From an uncultured Prevotella sp. (GTDB lineage: Bacteria; Bacteroidota; Bacteroidia; Bacteroidales; Bacteroidaceae): a stretch of 48,711 nucleotides of DNA. The DNA is taken from positions 1 through 48,711 of the forward strand of contig CAMVUM010000025.1 of assembly GCA_947170725.1 (NCBI GenBank), written 5' to 3'. How positions within the stretch are numbered: the stretch's first letter is position 1; each line of letters begins with the position of its first letter. A model generated the notes under the pieces. It saw only the letters and a list, made by a program, of their open reading frames with translations. It had not been told where the DNA came from and did not search any database. Position numbers and translations under genes: made by a program. Below, piece after piece: positions 35,007 to 43,067 of this stretch.

Positions 35007-35364
35007 AGTCTTTGGTATATTGATTCTTCTTCATTGTCTGACACCTGCGACTTGTCATCTCATCAGCAAAGGCCTCTTCTCCGTGCTCCCTGATATAGCT
35101 GATGCAAGCGGGACGGTCCGAATGAAACACAAAGGCGAAAATCTTTCCAATGAGATTGGAGTATGTCTTGCACTCAGTTACATTCTTACTACATTCGGCA
35201 CATGACCGGAATCGGCTCTGACGAGCACAACTCTTTATCTTGCACCACGAAGCCCTGTCGTTGAGCCGGCATCCGGGGCATCGATCCGCAAGATATTTCC
35301 GGCACGCACCGCAGTAAAGTCCGCACGCCGCTATAAGTTGCTTGTCTGATTCGATATTTTTCAT
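34990..35364 (-). CDS. DUF3795 family cysteine-rich protein
   Basis: This is a small cytoplasmic protein of unknown function, probably metal-binding. Cysteines are arranged CGLYCGACRKYLADRCPGC (about residues 15-33), then WCKIKSCARQ and SCAECSKNVTEC, about a dozen in the first 70 residues. The C-terminal half is helical (SNLIGKIFAFVFHSDRPAC). The family is widespread in anaerobes. At 124 residues it is normal. It heads the run that includes VOC, GNAT and the EFR1-type protein. Confidence 0.85.
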   Translation of the reverse strand: MKNIESDKQLIAACGLYCGACRKYLADRCPGCRLNDRASWCKIKSCARQSRFRSCAECSKNVTECKTYSNLIGKIFAFVFHSDRPACISYIREHGEEAFADEMTSRRCQTMKKNQYTKDYGEKV

Positions 35365-35756
35365 ACCTTGATAATATGAAGCTCCTCTGTCCGACGGAGC
35401 TGATTAGTAAATGCGGAAGCGTGGAACTGTATGCCACGTCTCTGTAATTAAGTGCTAGGAAAACCTTGCTTTAAGATGTGGTAATAACAGCCCCACGCTA
35501 TATACGTGAAGACTATATACGCCAGCTCTTGCATTCGTGATATTCAGTTTCCTTGGCTTTAATCACACAAGAAGAAGACATAACACCTCTATATTATATT
35601 ATCTTTAAAATATTTTTTTTTTGGGGGGGTGAGTCTCCTCAATCCAACGCAAAGTTAATCAATTCCCCTGATAATACTCTATAAAAGAACAGTTTTTATT
35701 TGCTCCATCCCGCTCTTTTTTATTAACTTTGCCGAAAAATAAAAAACGCAAAGAAT
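35365..35756. other. Gap between the DUF3795 gene and a dehydrogenase gene
   Basis: The stretch holds a T10-G7 homopolymer pair (35613-35629), a minus-strand TAACTTTG (35657 to 35650) and a 22-codon minus-strand ORF (35513-35581, MSSSCVIKAKETEYHECK) that I cannot support further. A short AGCTCC/GGAGCT stem lies at 35380-35401. The right end carries the dehydrogenase promoter. Nothing else is recognised. Confidence 0.4.
35700..35731 (+). promoter_or_regulatory. Promoter of the 2-hydroxyacid dehydrogenase-like gene
   Basis: TTG at 35700-35702 and TAACTTTG at 35724-35731 are 21 bases apart, with a leader of about 20 bases. Confidence 0.6.
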
Positions 35757-36644
35757 ATGTTTCGTAAACTTGTAGCAATAGAACCTGTGAGCCTGATACC
35801 CTCTGCTGAAGATGAACTGCATGCGTATGCAGAAGAAGTGGTGATGTATTGTGACGTCCCGGCTGGAGACGATGAGATTGTGGCGCGTATCGGAGACGCA
35901 GATGCCGTGCTTCTGAGCTATACGTCGCAAATCGGACGCGCAGTGCTGGAGCGGTGCACTGACATAAAATACATTGGAATGTGCTGCTCGCTGTACTCTC
36001 CAGAAAGTGCCAACGTTGACATACGTTTTGCAAGTGAGCGTGGAATCGCCGTGACTGGCATCCGCGACTATGGCGACGAGGGTGTTGTGGAATACGTCGT
36101 CAGCGAACTTGTGCGCTGCCTGCACGGATTCGGACAGGACCCGTGGGACGGAATGGCCCGCGAAATCACCGGAATAAAGGTCGGAGTGGTTGGACTGGGC
36201 AAGTCGGGCGGCATGATCGCCGATGCACTAAGGTTCTTCGGGGCCGACATCTCTTATTTTGCACGCAGTGAGAAGCCTGCGGCTGCGGCCAAGGGCTACC
36301 GTTTCCTTCCGTTGGACGAACTACTTAGACAGAGCGACGTCGTTTTATGCTGCCTTAACAAAAACACTGTTTTGCTGCATGAGGAGGAGTTCAAACAGTT
36401 GGGAAACAGGAAGATTCTTTTCAACACCGGACTTTCTCCGGCGTGGGACGAGCCAGCTTTTGCCGAATGGCTCGACGGCGACAATCTTTGCTTCTGCGAC
36501 ACCGTAGGGGCTTTGGGAGGCGAGCATCTTCTCTGTCATCCGCATGTTCGCTGCATGCAGGTTTCGACCGGGCGCACACGTCAGGCGTTCGACCGGCTAA
36601 GCGAAAAGGTGTTGGCAAATATCAGGGAGTATCTTCGCAAGTAG
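35757..36644 (+). CDS. D-isomer-specific 2-hydroxyacid dehydrogenase-like protein
   Basis: The fold is that of NAD(P)-dependent 2-hydroxyacid dehydrogenases. The nucleotide-binding loop is KVGVVGLGKSGGMIADALRF at 141-160, followed by DISYFARSEKP as the cofactor-specificity strand. The substrate-binding N-terminal and C-terminal halves are present, but the usual catalytic Arg (in NxGRG) is missing: the sequence is LFNTGLSPAWDEPAF. A His remains in CHPHVRC. At 295 residues it is somewhat short for the family (about 315-330). It may act on an unusual substrate or have lost activity. It is convergent with the aspartate dehydrogenase-like gene. Confidence 0.82.
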   Translation: MFRKLVAIEPVSLIPSAEDELHAYAEEVVMYCDVPAGDDEIVARIGDADAVLLSYTSQIGRAVLERCTDIKYIGMCCSLYSPESANVDIRFASERGIAVTGIRDYGDEGVVEYVVSELVRCLHGFGQDPWDGMAREITGIKVGVVGLGKSGGMIADALRFFGADISYFARSEKPAAAAKGYRFLPLDELLRQSDVVLCCLNKNTVLLHEEEFKQLGNRKILFNTGLSPAWDEPAFAEWLDGDNLCFCDTVGALGGEHLLCHPHVRCMQVSTGRTRQAFDRLSEKVLANIREYLRK

Positions 36645-36664
36645 AGGAGATACGAGGAGGTTCA

Positions 36665-36766
36665 TTTAAACGCAAAGACGCGGAAGCGCAAAGTTCTTAA
36701 ATTATTCTCAGAGTCTCAGTATTCTGAAAAAGATTTCTTTGCGCCTCCGCGTCTTTTGTGTTTAAA
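36665..36766. repeat. Long inverted repeat with CGCAAAGACGCGGA core
   Basis: The arms (36665-36693 and 36737-36766) are nearly complementary over 29-30 bases, with a 43-base spacer. The left arm reads TTTAAACGCAAAGACGCGG and the right its complement with two or three differences. It lies between convergent genes and so may also terminate transcription. CTTTGCG/CGCAAAG arrays of this type recur in many Bacteroidetes and Cyanobacteria genomes as dispersed repeats, as I recall. Confidence 0.7.
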
Positions 36767-36794
36767 ATTCTTTTGCTAAAAGTCCTCTTCCTGT

Positions 36795-37583
36795 TTAGAA
36801 CACTATCGGCGACGTTATATTCTGCAGGGTGTTCACCACAGACCAACCCGCAATCTCGGCTGTGGCGCTGTAAACATCGACTACAGCACGCACCTGCGCG
36901 TTCTTAATCTCAACCCTCTGTGTGTCTCCCTTAAATCCTGGTGTCGACCTCATTGTCATCTGCATGTTCTCCGGACCGACTGAGGCCAGCGAGGCGGCCA
37001 CGGCGACGTTCACTTTCGTTGGGAACATGCCGATTGCTTCAGTGGCATTACCCGAAAACACCGTACGCTGCTCCGTTTGCAAAGCCTCGTCATACACGGC
37101 TGTACCCCGCAGCGCGTCCGGCCCTTTCTCGTTGAAGAAGCAGGCCGTGGCATCGCCCATCAGTGCGGCCGTGCGCAACACGTCGAAGCCTCCCGTGGCA
37201 CCGGATACAATATGTACGCGCGTACTATTGGCTTTGGCTGCCGCCTCTACCGCCTGCCGAAAAGCGGTGTCGGCCAGTGCGCCGATGGACAGTGTGACGA
37301 CGGAAGTGCCGTTCTCAAGTGCCGGTATGGCAATCTCTCTCATCGCGGCAGGTGAGGCCGCCTCCACCAAATAGTCGGGTTTCATGGCCAACAACTCTTC
37401 TATGCTTTCACATACCGCGCATTCCTTGCCGTCATGCCGCATCTTCTCAGCAATCCTTGTGGCTTTATCCGCCGTACGCGAATACACTCCGACCAACTCA
37501 TATTCTGGTAACATGCCTCTGATGACGGCGTCCGAAACAATCCCGGCCAGCCGTCCGCATCCTACTATAACTAATCTTTTCAT
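36795..37583 (-). CDS. Aspartate dehydrogenase-like protein (DUF108 family)
   Basis: The nearest family is L-aspartate dehydrogenase (NadX), which makes iminoaspartate for NAD synthesis. The Rossmann loop is LVIVGCGRLAGIVSDAV at residues 3-19, followed by VYSRTADKA; the middle has LVEAASPAAMREIAIPALENG near 90-110. The segment VVTLSIGALAD and VHIVSGATGGFDVLR match the catalytic-domain start. KGDTQRVEIKN and the hydrophobic end ITSPIVF differ from typical NadX, which ends in an NPKTS-like motif, so substrate may differ. It has no adjacent nadA or nadC. Confidence 0.8.
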   Translation of the reverse strand: MKRLVIVGCGRLAGIVSDAVIRGMLPEYELVGVYSRTADKATRIAEKMRHDGKECAVCESIEELLAMKPDYLVEAASPAAMREIAIPALENGTSVVTLSIGALADTAFRQAVEAAAKANSTRVHIVSGATGGFDVLRTAALMGDATACFFNEKGPDALRGTAVYDEALQTEQRTVFSGNATEAIGMFPTKVNVAVAASLASVGPENMQMTMRSTPGFKGDTQRVEIKNAQVRAVVDVYSATAEIAGWSVVNTLQNITSPIVF

Positions 37584-37652
37584 ACTGCAAAGGTTCTCTT
37601 TAATTGTACGAATTTTATTTCGCGATTCTGTAATGACCTATATATAGGTATA

Positions 37653-38297
37653 TTATTGTAGATATGGATTGAATTGTTTTTCCTGCTGTATGGTGGTTTG
37701 GGGACCGTGTCCCGGATATACCACAGTCTCATTCGGTAGTTCACAAACTACACGATGTAGACTCTCTATTATATCATGATAGTTGCCAAACTCAAAATCA
37801 GTACGTCCAATGCTCATGTTGAATAACGTATCTCCGGAAAAGGCGACGTTTTCCTCTCTGCAATAAAAGAATACGGAACCCGGAGTATGACCAGGTGTCG
37901 GGAGTATAGTTAGTTTATGACTCCCGAATTCAATGACATTATTTTCATTCAAGAACCGTCCGACGGCTGGCATTTCATAATCTAATTGAATGTTAGCAAG
38001 AATTACGGCTTGCTCCTTCAATTTGTCCATGAGAAGGGCATCGGCAGAACTGACTTCTGGTAATAAACCGAACTCATCCTTTATCGTATTATTACCAAAA
38101 TTATGGTCTATATGCGCATGTGTTGCTAAAAGATGTTTTACACTCAAGTCATTTTCACGTATATATTCAGTGACAGCCTTGCGTTCTTCCGTATATAAGG
38201 CTCCGCAATCAATAATTACGGCTTCCTTAGCATTGTCATTCACCACATAACAGTTCTCCTGAAATGGATTACATACGAAGCGTTTAATATTAAACAT
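37653..38297 (-). CDS. Metallo-beta-lactamase fold hydrolase (glyoxalase II-like)
   Basis: The metal site is ATHAHIDHNFG, giving His60, His62, Asp64 and His65, with TPGHTPGSVFF and SGDTLFNMSIGR near 160-180 supplying the later His and Asp, and YPGHGP near 200 the last His. This is the small MBL group resembling hydroxyacylglutathione hydrolases. I start it at the ATG giving MFNIKRFVCNPFQENCYVV, ten bases after rsmG ends; an in-frame upstream ATG would add 43 residues that overlap rsmG. Probably cytoplasmic thioesterase; substrate unknown. Confidence 0.9.
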   Translation of the reverse strand: MFNIKRFVCNPFQENCYVVNDNAKEAVIIDCGALYTEERKAVTEYIRENDLSVKHLLATHAHIDHNFGNNTIKDEFGLLPEVSSADALLMDKLKEQAVILANIQLDYEMPAVGRFLNENNVIEFGSHKLTILPTPGHTPGSVFFYCREENVAFSGDTLFNMSIGRTDFEFGNYHDIIESLHRVVCELPNETVVYPGHGPQTTIQQEKQFNPYLQ

Positions 38298-38307
38298 AAA
38301 TGAATAT

Positions 38308-38928
38308 TTAAGCAGGTACGTAAATAATATGTTTGCCTTTAAACCATTCTTCATTGAAGAAATTACTGATATCGGTAACTTCTGCAATATTCCTGTACTG
38401 ATATATCTCCGACTGAACATCACCACCCTTGAGGCATATCACACCATTTGGCAGAGCATTTTTGTGTTTGTGGGAAATATTCTTCTGCACGATTTTCATC
38501 AAATCCGGTAGTTGCATAACGGCCCGGCTGACAACGAAATCGAATTTGTCTTTTTCTTCCTCTCCACGTAATTGAACAGGATTACAGTTGGTCAATCCTA
38601 TGGATTTGGCTACTTCCTGAGCGACCAGTACTTTTTTTCCTGTGCCGTCTATCAGTTTGAATTTGCACTCTGGGAACATTATTGACAATGGTATTCCCGG
38701 GAAACCTCCTCCCGTTCCAAAGTCCAATATGCTTGTCCCCGGTTTGAATCTCACAACTTTTGCTATAGCGAGTGAGTGCAATACGTGGTGTTCATACAGA
38801 TTTTCGATATCCTTGCGTGATATGACATTTATCTTAGAGTTCCATTCCAGATACAAATCATATAAGGCAGAAAACTGGTCTTTCTGACTATTCGTCAATT
38901 CCGGAAAATATTTAAGAATTTGTTCCAT
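38308..38928 (-). CDS. rsmG: 16S rRNA (guanine527-N7)-methyltransferase
   Basis: RsmG methylates N7 of G527 in 16S rRNA using S-adenosylmethionine; loss gives low-level streptomycin resistance. The SAM-binding motif I is ILDFGTGGGFPGIPLS near residues 70-85, followed by FKLIDGTGKKV as motif II. An N-terminal helix (FSALYDLYLEWNSKINVIS) is typical. Its 206 residues are normal. It lies between the DUF3298 lipoprotein gene two bases upstream and the MBL gene ten bases downstream, in one likely operon. Confidence 0.95.
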   Translation of the reverse strand: MEQILKYFPELTNSQKDQFSALYDLYLEWNSKINVISRKDIENLYEHHVLHSLAIAKVVRFKPGTSILDFGTGGGFPGIPLSIMFPECKFKLIDGTGKKVLVAQEVAKSIGLTNCNPVQLRGEEEKDKFDFVVSRAVMQLPDLMKIVQKNISHKHKNALPNGVICLKGGDVQSEIYQYRNIAEVTDISNFFNEEWFKGKHIIYVPA

Positions 38929-38930
38929 TG

Positions 38931-39740
38931 TTATTTTTTTGATAATAAATCATTTAGTTCTGAATAATCGACAGATAACTCTATCATACCTTCTGAAAAC
39001 GGAGCTATTTCATATATATTATATATAAAGGTAATGCCTTTCTTGCCTAAAATAAAGTTTTCCGGTGTAAACATATCCATGGAGTAGAGATAACCTTTGT
39101 CATGTAATTCCGTAATGTTTCTCGCTCCCACTTTGTTCTCAAGTGATTTCAGCAAGATCTCATTCAATTTTATTTCATATCCTGGAACCAATATATCGGC
39201 AATATACATACGTTTGCCACTCTTGGGGTCAAAATTGACAACATGTTTCTGGACTAATCCGTGAGTACCGCCTTCATACCAGTCTGACTTTATAGTATAG
39301 ACAATAATACCATTCTTTCCTTCGCTTACTTCTGTATTCACCATATAGTGATACTCATACCATGAACGGCGTGTTTTGTCGGCTTTGTCTTTCTCATACA
39401 AAGGCCGCAACACTTCCACATAGTTACAGGCATATACATTGGCAAAAGAATCCGCAGCCTGCTTTAATGACAGGTTTTCATAGTTGAATAGTTCATTGCC
39501 AATAGTGTTATTAATGATTTTTGATTTATCGGAATTACCTTTAAATTCCTGCAATTGCATTCTAATCTTGCACCGTGGAGCTTCGGCTTCATCTGTCAAT
39601 GGGATATCCCGTGATACCTGTACACAATCAAAGTTCATTTGTAGGACATTATCTGGTCTTTTTTCGCACGAAATCAGGCTACCGGCCAAAATGTTTGCGA
39701 CAAGCACGTACTTAAATATAAAACGCATTTCCATTTTCAT
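38931..39740 (-). CDS. DUF3298/RsiV-like lipoprotein
   Basis: This is a secreted lipoprotein: the signal ends LAGSLISC with Cys25 lipidated. The C-terminal half matches DUF3298 (ITFIYNIYEIAPFSEGMIEL near 240-258), and the central KSDWYEGGTHGLVQKHVVNFD near 162-182 is the DUF4163-like segment. The family includes RsiV, the lysozyme-binding anti-sigma factor of Bacillus, but this one has no membrane-spanning anti-sigma helix, so a regulatory role is unproven. It is followed two bases later by rsmG, and its -7 box is TATATTTG. Confidence 0.85.
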   Translation of the reverse strand: MKMEMRFIFKYVLVANILAGSLISCEKRPDNVLQMNFDCVQVSRDIPLTDEAEAPRCKIRMQLQEFKGNSDKSKIINNTIGNELFNYENLSLKQAADSFANVYACNYVEVLRPLYEKDKADKTRRSWYEYHYMVNTEVSEGKNGIIVYTIKSDWYEGGTHGLVQKHVVNFDPKSGKRMYIADILVPGYEIKLNEILLKSLENKVGARNITELHDKGYLYSMDMFTPENFILGKKGITFIYNIYEIAPFSEGMIELSVDYSELNDLLSKK

Positions 39741-39747
39741 TAAAATG

Positions 39748-39816
39748 CAAATATAGTATAAATGCCACTAAATACAAAACAAAACCGGACTTATTCTGAA
39801 TAAAATTAGTAATTTT
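39748..39816. promoter_or_regulatory. Divergent promoters of DUF3298 and HAD genes
   Basis: Minus-strand TATATTTG (39755 to 39748) serves the lipoprotein gene and plus-strand TAATTTTG (39809-39816) the HAD gene. The second predicts a very short leader if translation starts at 39828, and about 25 bases if it starts at 39846. Confidence 0.55.
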
Positions 39817-39827
39817 GCACCCGCGAA

Positions 39828-40493
39828 ATGAAAATGAACAGTGAAATGGACAAATTGAAAGCTGCATTATTTGACTTGGACGGTGTTGTGTTCGATACAG
39901 AACCGCAGTACACTGAATTCTGGGGGGCTCAATGTCGTGAGTTTCATCCGGAAATTCCAAATTTGGAAAGTGTCATCAAGGGACAAACACTAATCCAGAT
40001 ATATGACAAATACTTCAATGGCGAACTTCAACCGAAACAGGCTGTGATAACTGAGCGGCTCAATGAATTTGAAAAACAGATGGCTTTTGAATATATTGCC
40101 GGATTCGAGGATTTTATCAAAGATTTGAAAGACCACAATATCAGAACAGCTGTTGTTACAAGTTCGAATGTTCCTAAGATGAACAGTGTCTACTCTAAAC
40201 ATCCGGAATTTCGCAGACTATTTGATACAATCCTCACATCAGAGGACTTTAAAAATAGTAAACCCGATCCTGACTGTTACCTTACTGCCGCCCGAAGATT
40301 TGGTGTTCTCCCTGAAGAATGTGTCGTTTTTGAGGACAGTTTCAATGGTCTCAAATCTGGTAGGGCTGCAGGAATGGCTATAGTAGGACTTGCCACAACA
40401 AATTCGCCAGAAGACATACAGCCTTATTCAGACATTGTCATTACCGACTATAAGGGTCTGAGTATTGAAAAATGCAATAATCTATTGTCTTAA
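39828..40493 (+). CDS. HAD-superfamily phosphatase (beta-phosphoglucomutase-like)
   Basis: This cytoplasmic phosphatase or phosphomutase has HAD motif I as [12 protein letters not shown] (Asp16 nucleophile and Asp18), motif II Thr/Ser in VVTSSN near 108, motif III Lys in [11 protein letters not shown] near 146, and motif IV as VVFEDSFNG near 172. The alpha-helical cap between about residues 25-95 classes it with beta-phosphoglucomutase and pyrophosphatase-like members. Several in-frame ATGs exist; [10 protein letters not shown] at 39846 is also plausible. The stop is 23 bases before panB, so cotranscription is likely. Substrate unknown. Confidence 0.9.
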   Translation: MKMNSEMDKLKAALFDLDGVVFDTEPQYTEFWGAQCREFHPEIPNLESVIKGQTLIQIYDKYFNGELQPKQAVITERLNEFEKQMAFEYIAGFEDFIKDLKDHNIRTAVVTSSNVPKMNSVYSKHPEFRRLFDTILTSEDFKNSKPDPDCYLTAARRFGVLPEECVVFEDSFNGLKSGRAAGMAIVGLATTNSPEDIQPYSDIVITDYKGLSIEKCNNLLS

Positions 40494-40516
40494 CCAAATA
40501 TAATACAATATCTATA

Positions 40517-41338
40517 ATGGCAGGTTATTTAAATAGTGACACACGTAAGGTCACTACTCACCGTTTCATTGAAATGAAACAAAAAGGAGAGAAAATCTCA
40601 ATGCTTACATCCTACGACTTTACAACAGCCGGAATTGTGGACAAAGCTGGAGTTGATGCAATATTGATTGGAGATTCCGCATCCAATGTAATGGCAGGCA
40701 ATTCTACGACTTTGCCAATCACCGTAGATCAAATGATATACCATGCACGATCTGTGGTGCGGGCAGTCAATCGCGCGCTTGTTGTGTGCGATATGCCTTT
40801 TGGAAGCTATCAGGTTGGATGTACAGACGGCGTCAAAAATGCTATACGCATCATGAAAGAGAGCGGATGTGACGCTTTGAAATTGGAAGGCGGAGTAGAG
40901 ATAATCGATACGATAAAACGTATTCTTGATGCCGGCATACCTGTTATGGGCCATTTGGGCCTGACGCCACAGAGCATTAACAAATTTGGGACATACGCGG
41001 TGCGTGCTAAGGAAGAAGCCGAAGCAGAGAAATTGCTGAGTGATGCTGTAGAGCTGGATAAGGCAGGATGTTTCGGACTTGTACTTGAAAAGGTTCCTGC
41101 AACTTTGGCGTCTCACGTTTCGAAAGAAATATCAATTCCTACGATTGGTATCGGTGCAGGAAATGGAACAGACGGCCAGGTACTTGTTGTAGCTGATATG
41201 CTTGGCATGTCTCATGATTTCAGTCCCAAGTTCCTTCGTCGTTATGCTGATCTAAATACGGTCATGACAGAAGCCATCGGCCATTATATCACAGATGTGA
41301 AAAGCGGAGACTTCCCAAATGAATCTGAATCATATTAG
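40517..41338 (+). CDS. panB: 3-methyl-2-oxobutanoate hydroxymethyltransferase
   Basis: PanB transfers a hydroxymethyl group from methylenetetrahydrofolate to alpha-ketoisovalerate, giving ketopantoate, the first committed step toward pantothenate and coenzyme A. Conserved features are [38 protein letters not shown] (metal-binding Asp), [19 protein letters not shown] and [17 protein letters not shown]. Length 273 is normal. It follows the HAD gene by 23 bases and ends in a terminator. No other pan gene is nearby. Confidence 0.97.
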   Translation: MAGYLNSDTRKVTTHRFIEMKQKGEKISMLTSYDFTTAGIVDKAGVDAILIGDSASNVMAGNSTTLPITVDQMIYHARSVVRAVNRALVVCDMPFGSYQVGCTDGVKNAIRIMKESGCDALKLEGGVEIIDTIKRILDAGIPVMGHLGLTPQSINKFGTYAVRAKEEAEAEKLLSDAVELDKAGCFGLVLEKVPATLASHVSKEISIPTIGIGAGNGTDGQVLVVADMLGMSHDFSPKFLRRYADLNTVMTEAIGHYITDVKSGDFPNESESY

Positions 41339-41351
41339 AATAATTACAAAG

Positions 41352-41384
41352 AAAGCTGCACTTCATGATGGTGCGGCTTTTTTT
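41352..41384 (+). terminator. Terminator of the HAD-panB operon
   Basis: AAAGCTGCAC (41352-41361) pairs with GTGCGGCTTT (41371-41380), with one G-T pair and a T7 tail. Confidence 0.85.
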
Positions 41385-41495
41385 GTTGTGAACAAAATAT
41401 ACTCCTAAATGCACAAAGGGCATAATCAGGATATTATAAGAAGGCTTTCCTTAAAATAAAGTCATCTGATAGTGTGATTTTTCATTGAAAAACAT

Positions 41496-41503
41496 TAATT
41501 TTG
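41496..41503 (+). promoter_or_regulatory. -7 box of the PurF-like gene
   Basis: TAATTTTG at 41496-41503 lies 40 bases before the start, with no clear -33. Confidence 0.5.
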
Positions 41504-41543
41504 CAGTCATAAAGTTTTCAATAAGGTAAACAGATAACAATAC

Positions 41544-42968
41544 ATGGGTGGTTTTTTTGGAACTATAGCAGTGAAGAATTGCGTAAACGATTTGTTTTAC
41601 GGCACTGACTATAACTCACATTTAGGTACAAAGAGAGCAGGACTTGTCACGTTTGACAAGGAAAAAGGTTTCACACGTAGCATACATAGCCTTGAACGTG
41701 ACTACTTCCGTTCGCGCTTTGAGAGTGAATTGGATAAGTTCACTGGTAATTCGGGAATTGGTATCATAAGTGATACAGACCCTCAACCTATTTTGATTAA
41801 TTCACATCTTGGCAGATATGCTGTCGTAACTGTAGCCAAAATCAACAATATGCGTGAGATTGCTCAGGAACTGCTGGAAAATCGCATGCATTTCAGTGAG
41901 ATGAGTGCGAATAACATCAACCCAACAGAACTCGTAGCATTACTTATCAACATGGGTGACACATTTGTTGAAGGCATCAATCTGGTTTATCGGAAAGTCA
42001 AAGGGTCTTGTTCAATTCTCGTGTTAACGGAAGACGGTATTATTGCTGCACGTGATGCTCTTGGGCGTACACCTATTGTGCTTGGCCAAAAAGAAGGTGC
42101 TTTTGCAGCAACAAGCGAGACGACTTCCCTACCCAATCTAAATTTCAAACGAGTGCGTGATGTCGGACCGGGAGAAATTATACGCCTGCGTGCGGAAAGC
42201 ATGGAAGTGCTTCAGAAACCTTTCACCCGTTGTCAGATATGTTCTTTCCTGTGGGTTTATTACGGTTTTCCAGCCAGTGATTATGAAGGTATTAACGCTG
42301 AATATGTACGCGAATATGCAGGAACGGTAATGGGACGGGAAGATGACACGGATGCCGATTGTGTCTGCGGAGTTCCGGATTCTGGCGTTGGAACAGCGTT
42401 GGGATATGCCGAAGGTCACAACATACCATATAAGCGTGCCGTCCTTAAGTATACTCCCACATGGCCGCGTTCATTCACTCCTGGCAACCAGAGCCGCCGT
42501 GACCTTGTTGCCAAGATGAAGCTAATCCCTAATCCAGCCATACTAAAAGGGCAGCGCGTTGTTTTCTGTGATGATTCGATCGTCCGTGGAACTCAGCTTA
42601 GGGACAATGTCAAGACATTCTTTGAATATGGTGCCAAGGAAGTGCATGCCCGTATCTCCTGCCCGCCGTTGGTTTACGGTTGCCCGTTTATCGGGTTTAC
42701 GGCATCCAAGAGTGATCTTGAACTGATAACACGCCGTATCATACAGGATTTTGAGGGTGATCCGAATAAGGATTTGGACAAATATGCCACAACGGATAGT
42801 CCTGAATATAACCGTATGGTTAATGAAATTGGTCGTCAACTCGGTCTCAGCAGTGTGAAATTCAATAAGATAGAAACCCTTATTGAGGCCATCGGACTAC
42901 CAAAAGAACAAGTATGTACCCATTGTTTTGACGGAACAAGCTATTTCTTCCAAGATAAACAAGACTGA
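41544..42968 (+). CDS. PurF-like amidophosphoribosyltransferase paralogue without the catalytic cysteine
   Basis: PurF makes phosphoribosylamine from PRPP and glutamine, the first purine step. The phosphoribosyltransferase half is intact: the PRPP loop is VVFCDDSIVRGTQL near 338-351. The glutaminase half lacks Cys1: the protein begins MGGFFGTIAVKN where active enzymes, after Met removal, begin Cys-Gly. The usual HRGQ(D/E)xAG is LGTKRAGLV. So glutamine cannot be used and free ammonia or another role is implied. Cysteines equivalent to Bacillus Fe-S ligands are kept: Cys233 (QICSF), Cys380 (YGCPF), and Cys458/Cys461 (CTHC). Length, 474, is near normal. The -7 box and a perfect terminator flank it; it is monocistronic. 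Confidence 0.88.
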   Translation: MGGFFGTIAVKNCVNDLFYGTDYNSHLGTKRAGLVTFDKEKGFTRSIHSLERDYFRSRFESELDKFTGNSGIGIISDTDPQPILINSHLGRYAVVTVAKINNMREIAQELLENRMHFSEMSANNINPTELVALLINMGDTFVEGINLVYRKVKGSCSILVLTEDGIIAARDALGRTPIVLGQKEGAFAATSETTSLPNLNFKRVRDVGPGEIIRLRAESMEVLQKPFTRCQICSFLWVYYGFPASDYEGINAEYVREYAGTVMGREDDTDADCVCGVPDSGVGTALGYAEGHNIPYKRAVLKYTPTWPRSFTPGNQSRRDLVAKMKLIPNPAILKGQRVVFCDDSIVRGTQLRDNVKTFFEYGAKEVHARISCPPLVYGCPFIGFTASKSDLELITRRIIQDFEGDPNKDLDKYATTDSPEYNRMVNEIGRQLGLSSVKFNKIETLIEAIGLPKEQVCTHCFDGTSYFFQDKQD

Positions 42969-43012
42969 TTTTGTTGTCGGATAATATAGCAACAAAACGA
43001 TATACCTGATTA

Positions 43013-43053
43013 CAAACTCGGCCCGAATGAAATCATCATTCGGGCCGAGTTTG
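43013..43053. terminator. Bidirectional terminator between the PurF-like and C69 genes
   Basis: A perfect 18-base stem (43013-43030 with 43036-43053, CAAACTCGGCCCGAATGA) with a five-base loop lies between convergent genes. Confidence 0.92.
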
Positions 43054-43067
43054 TGTATTTTCAAAAA

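Noticed and set aside
35513..35581. 22-codon minus-strand ORF with two cysteines
   Set aside because: Too short to support, no homologue known to me; noted only in the gap entry.
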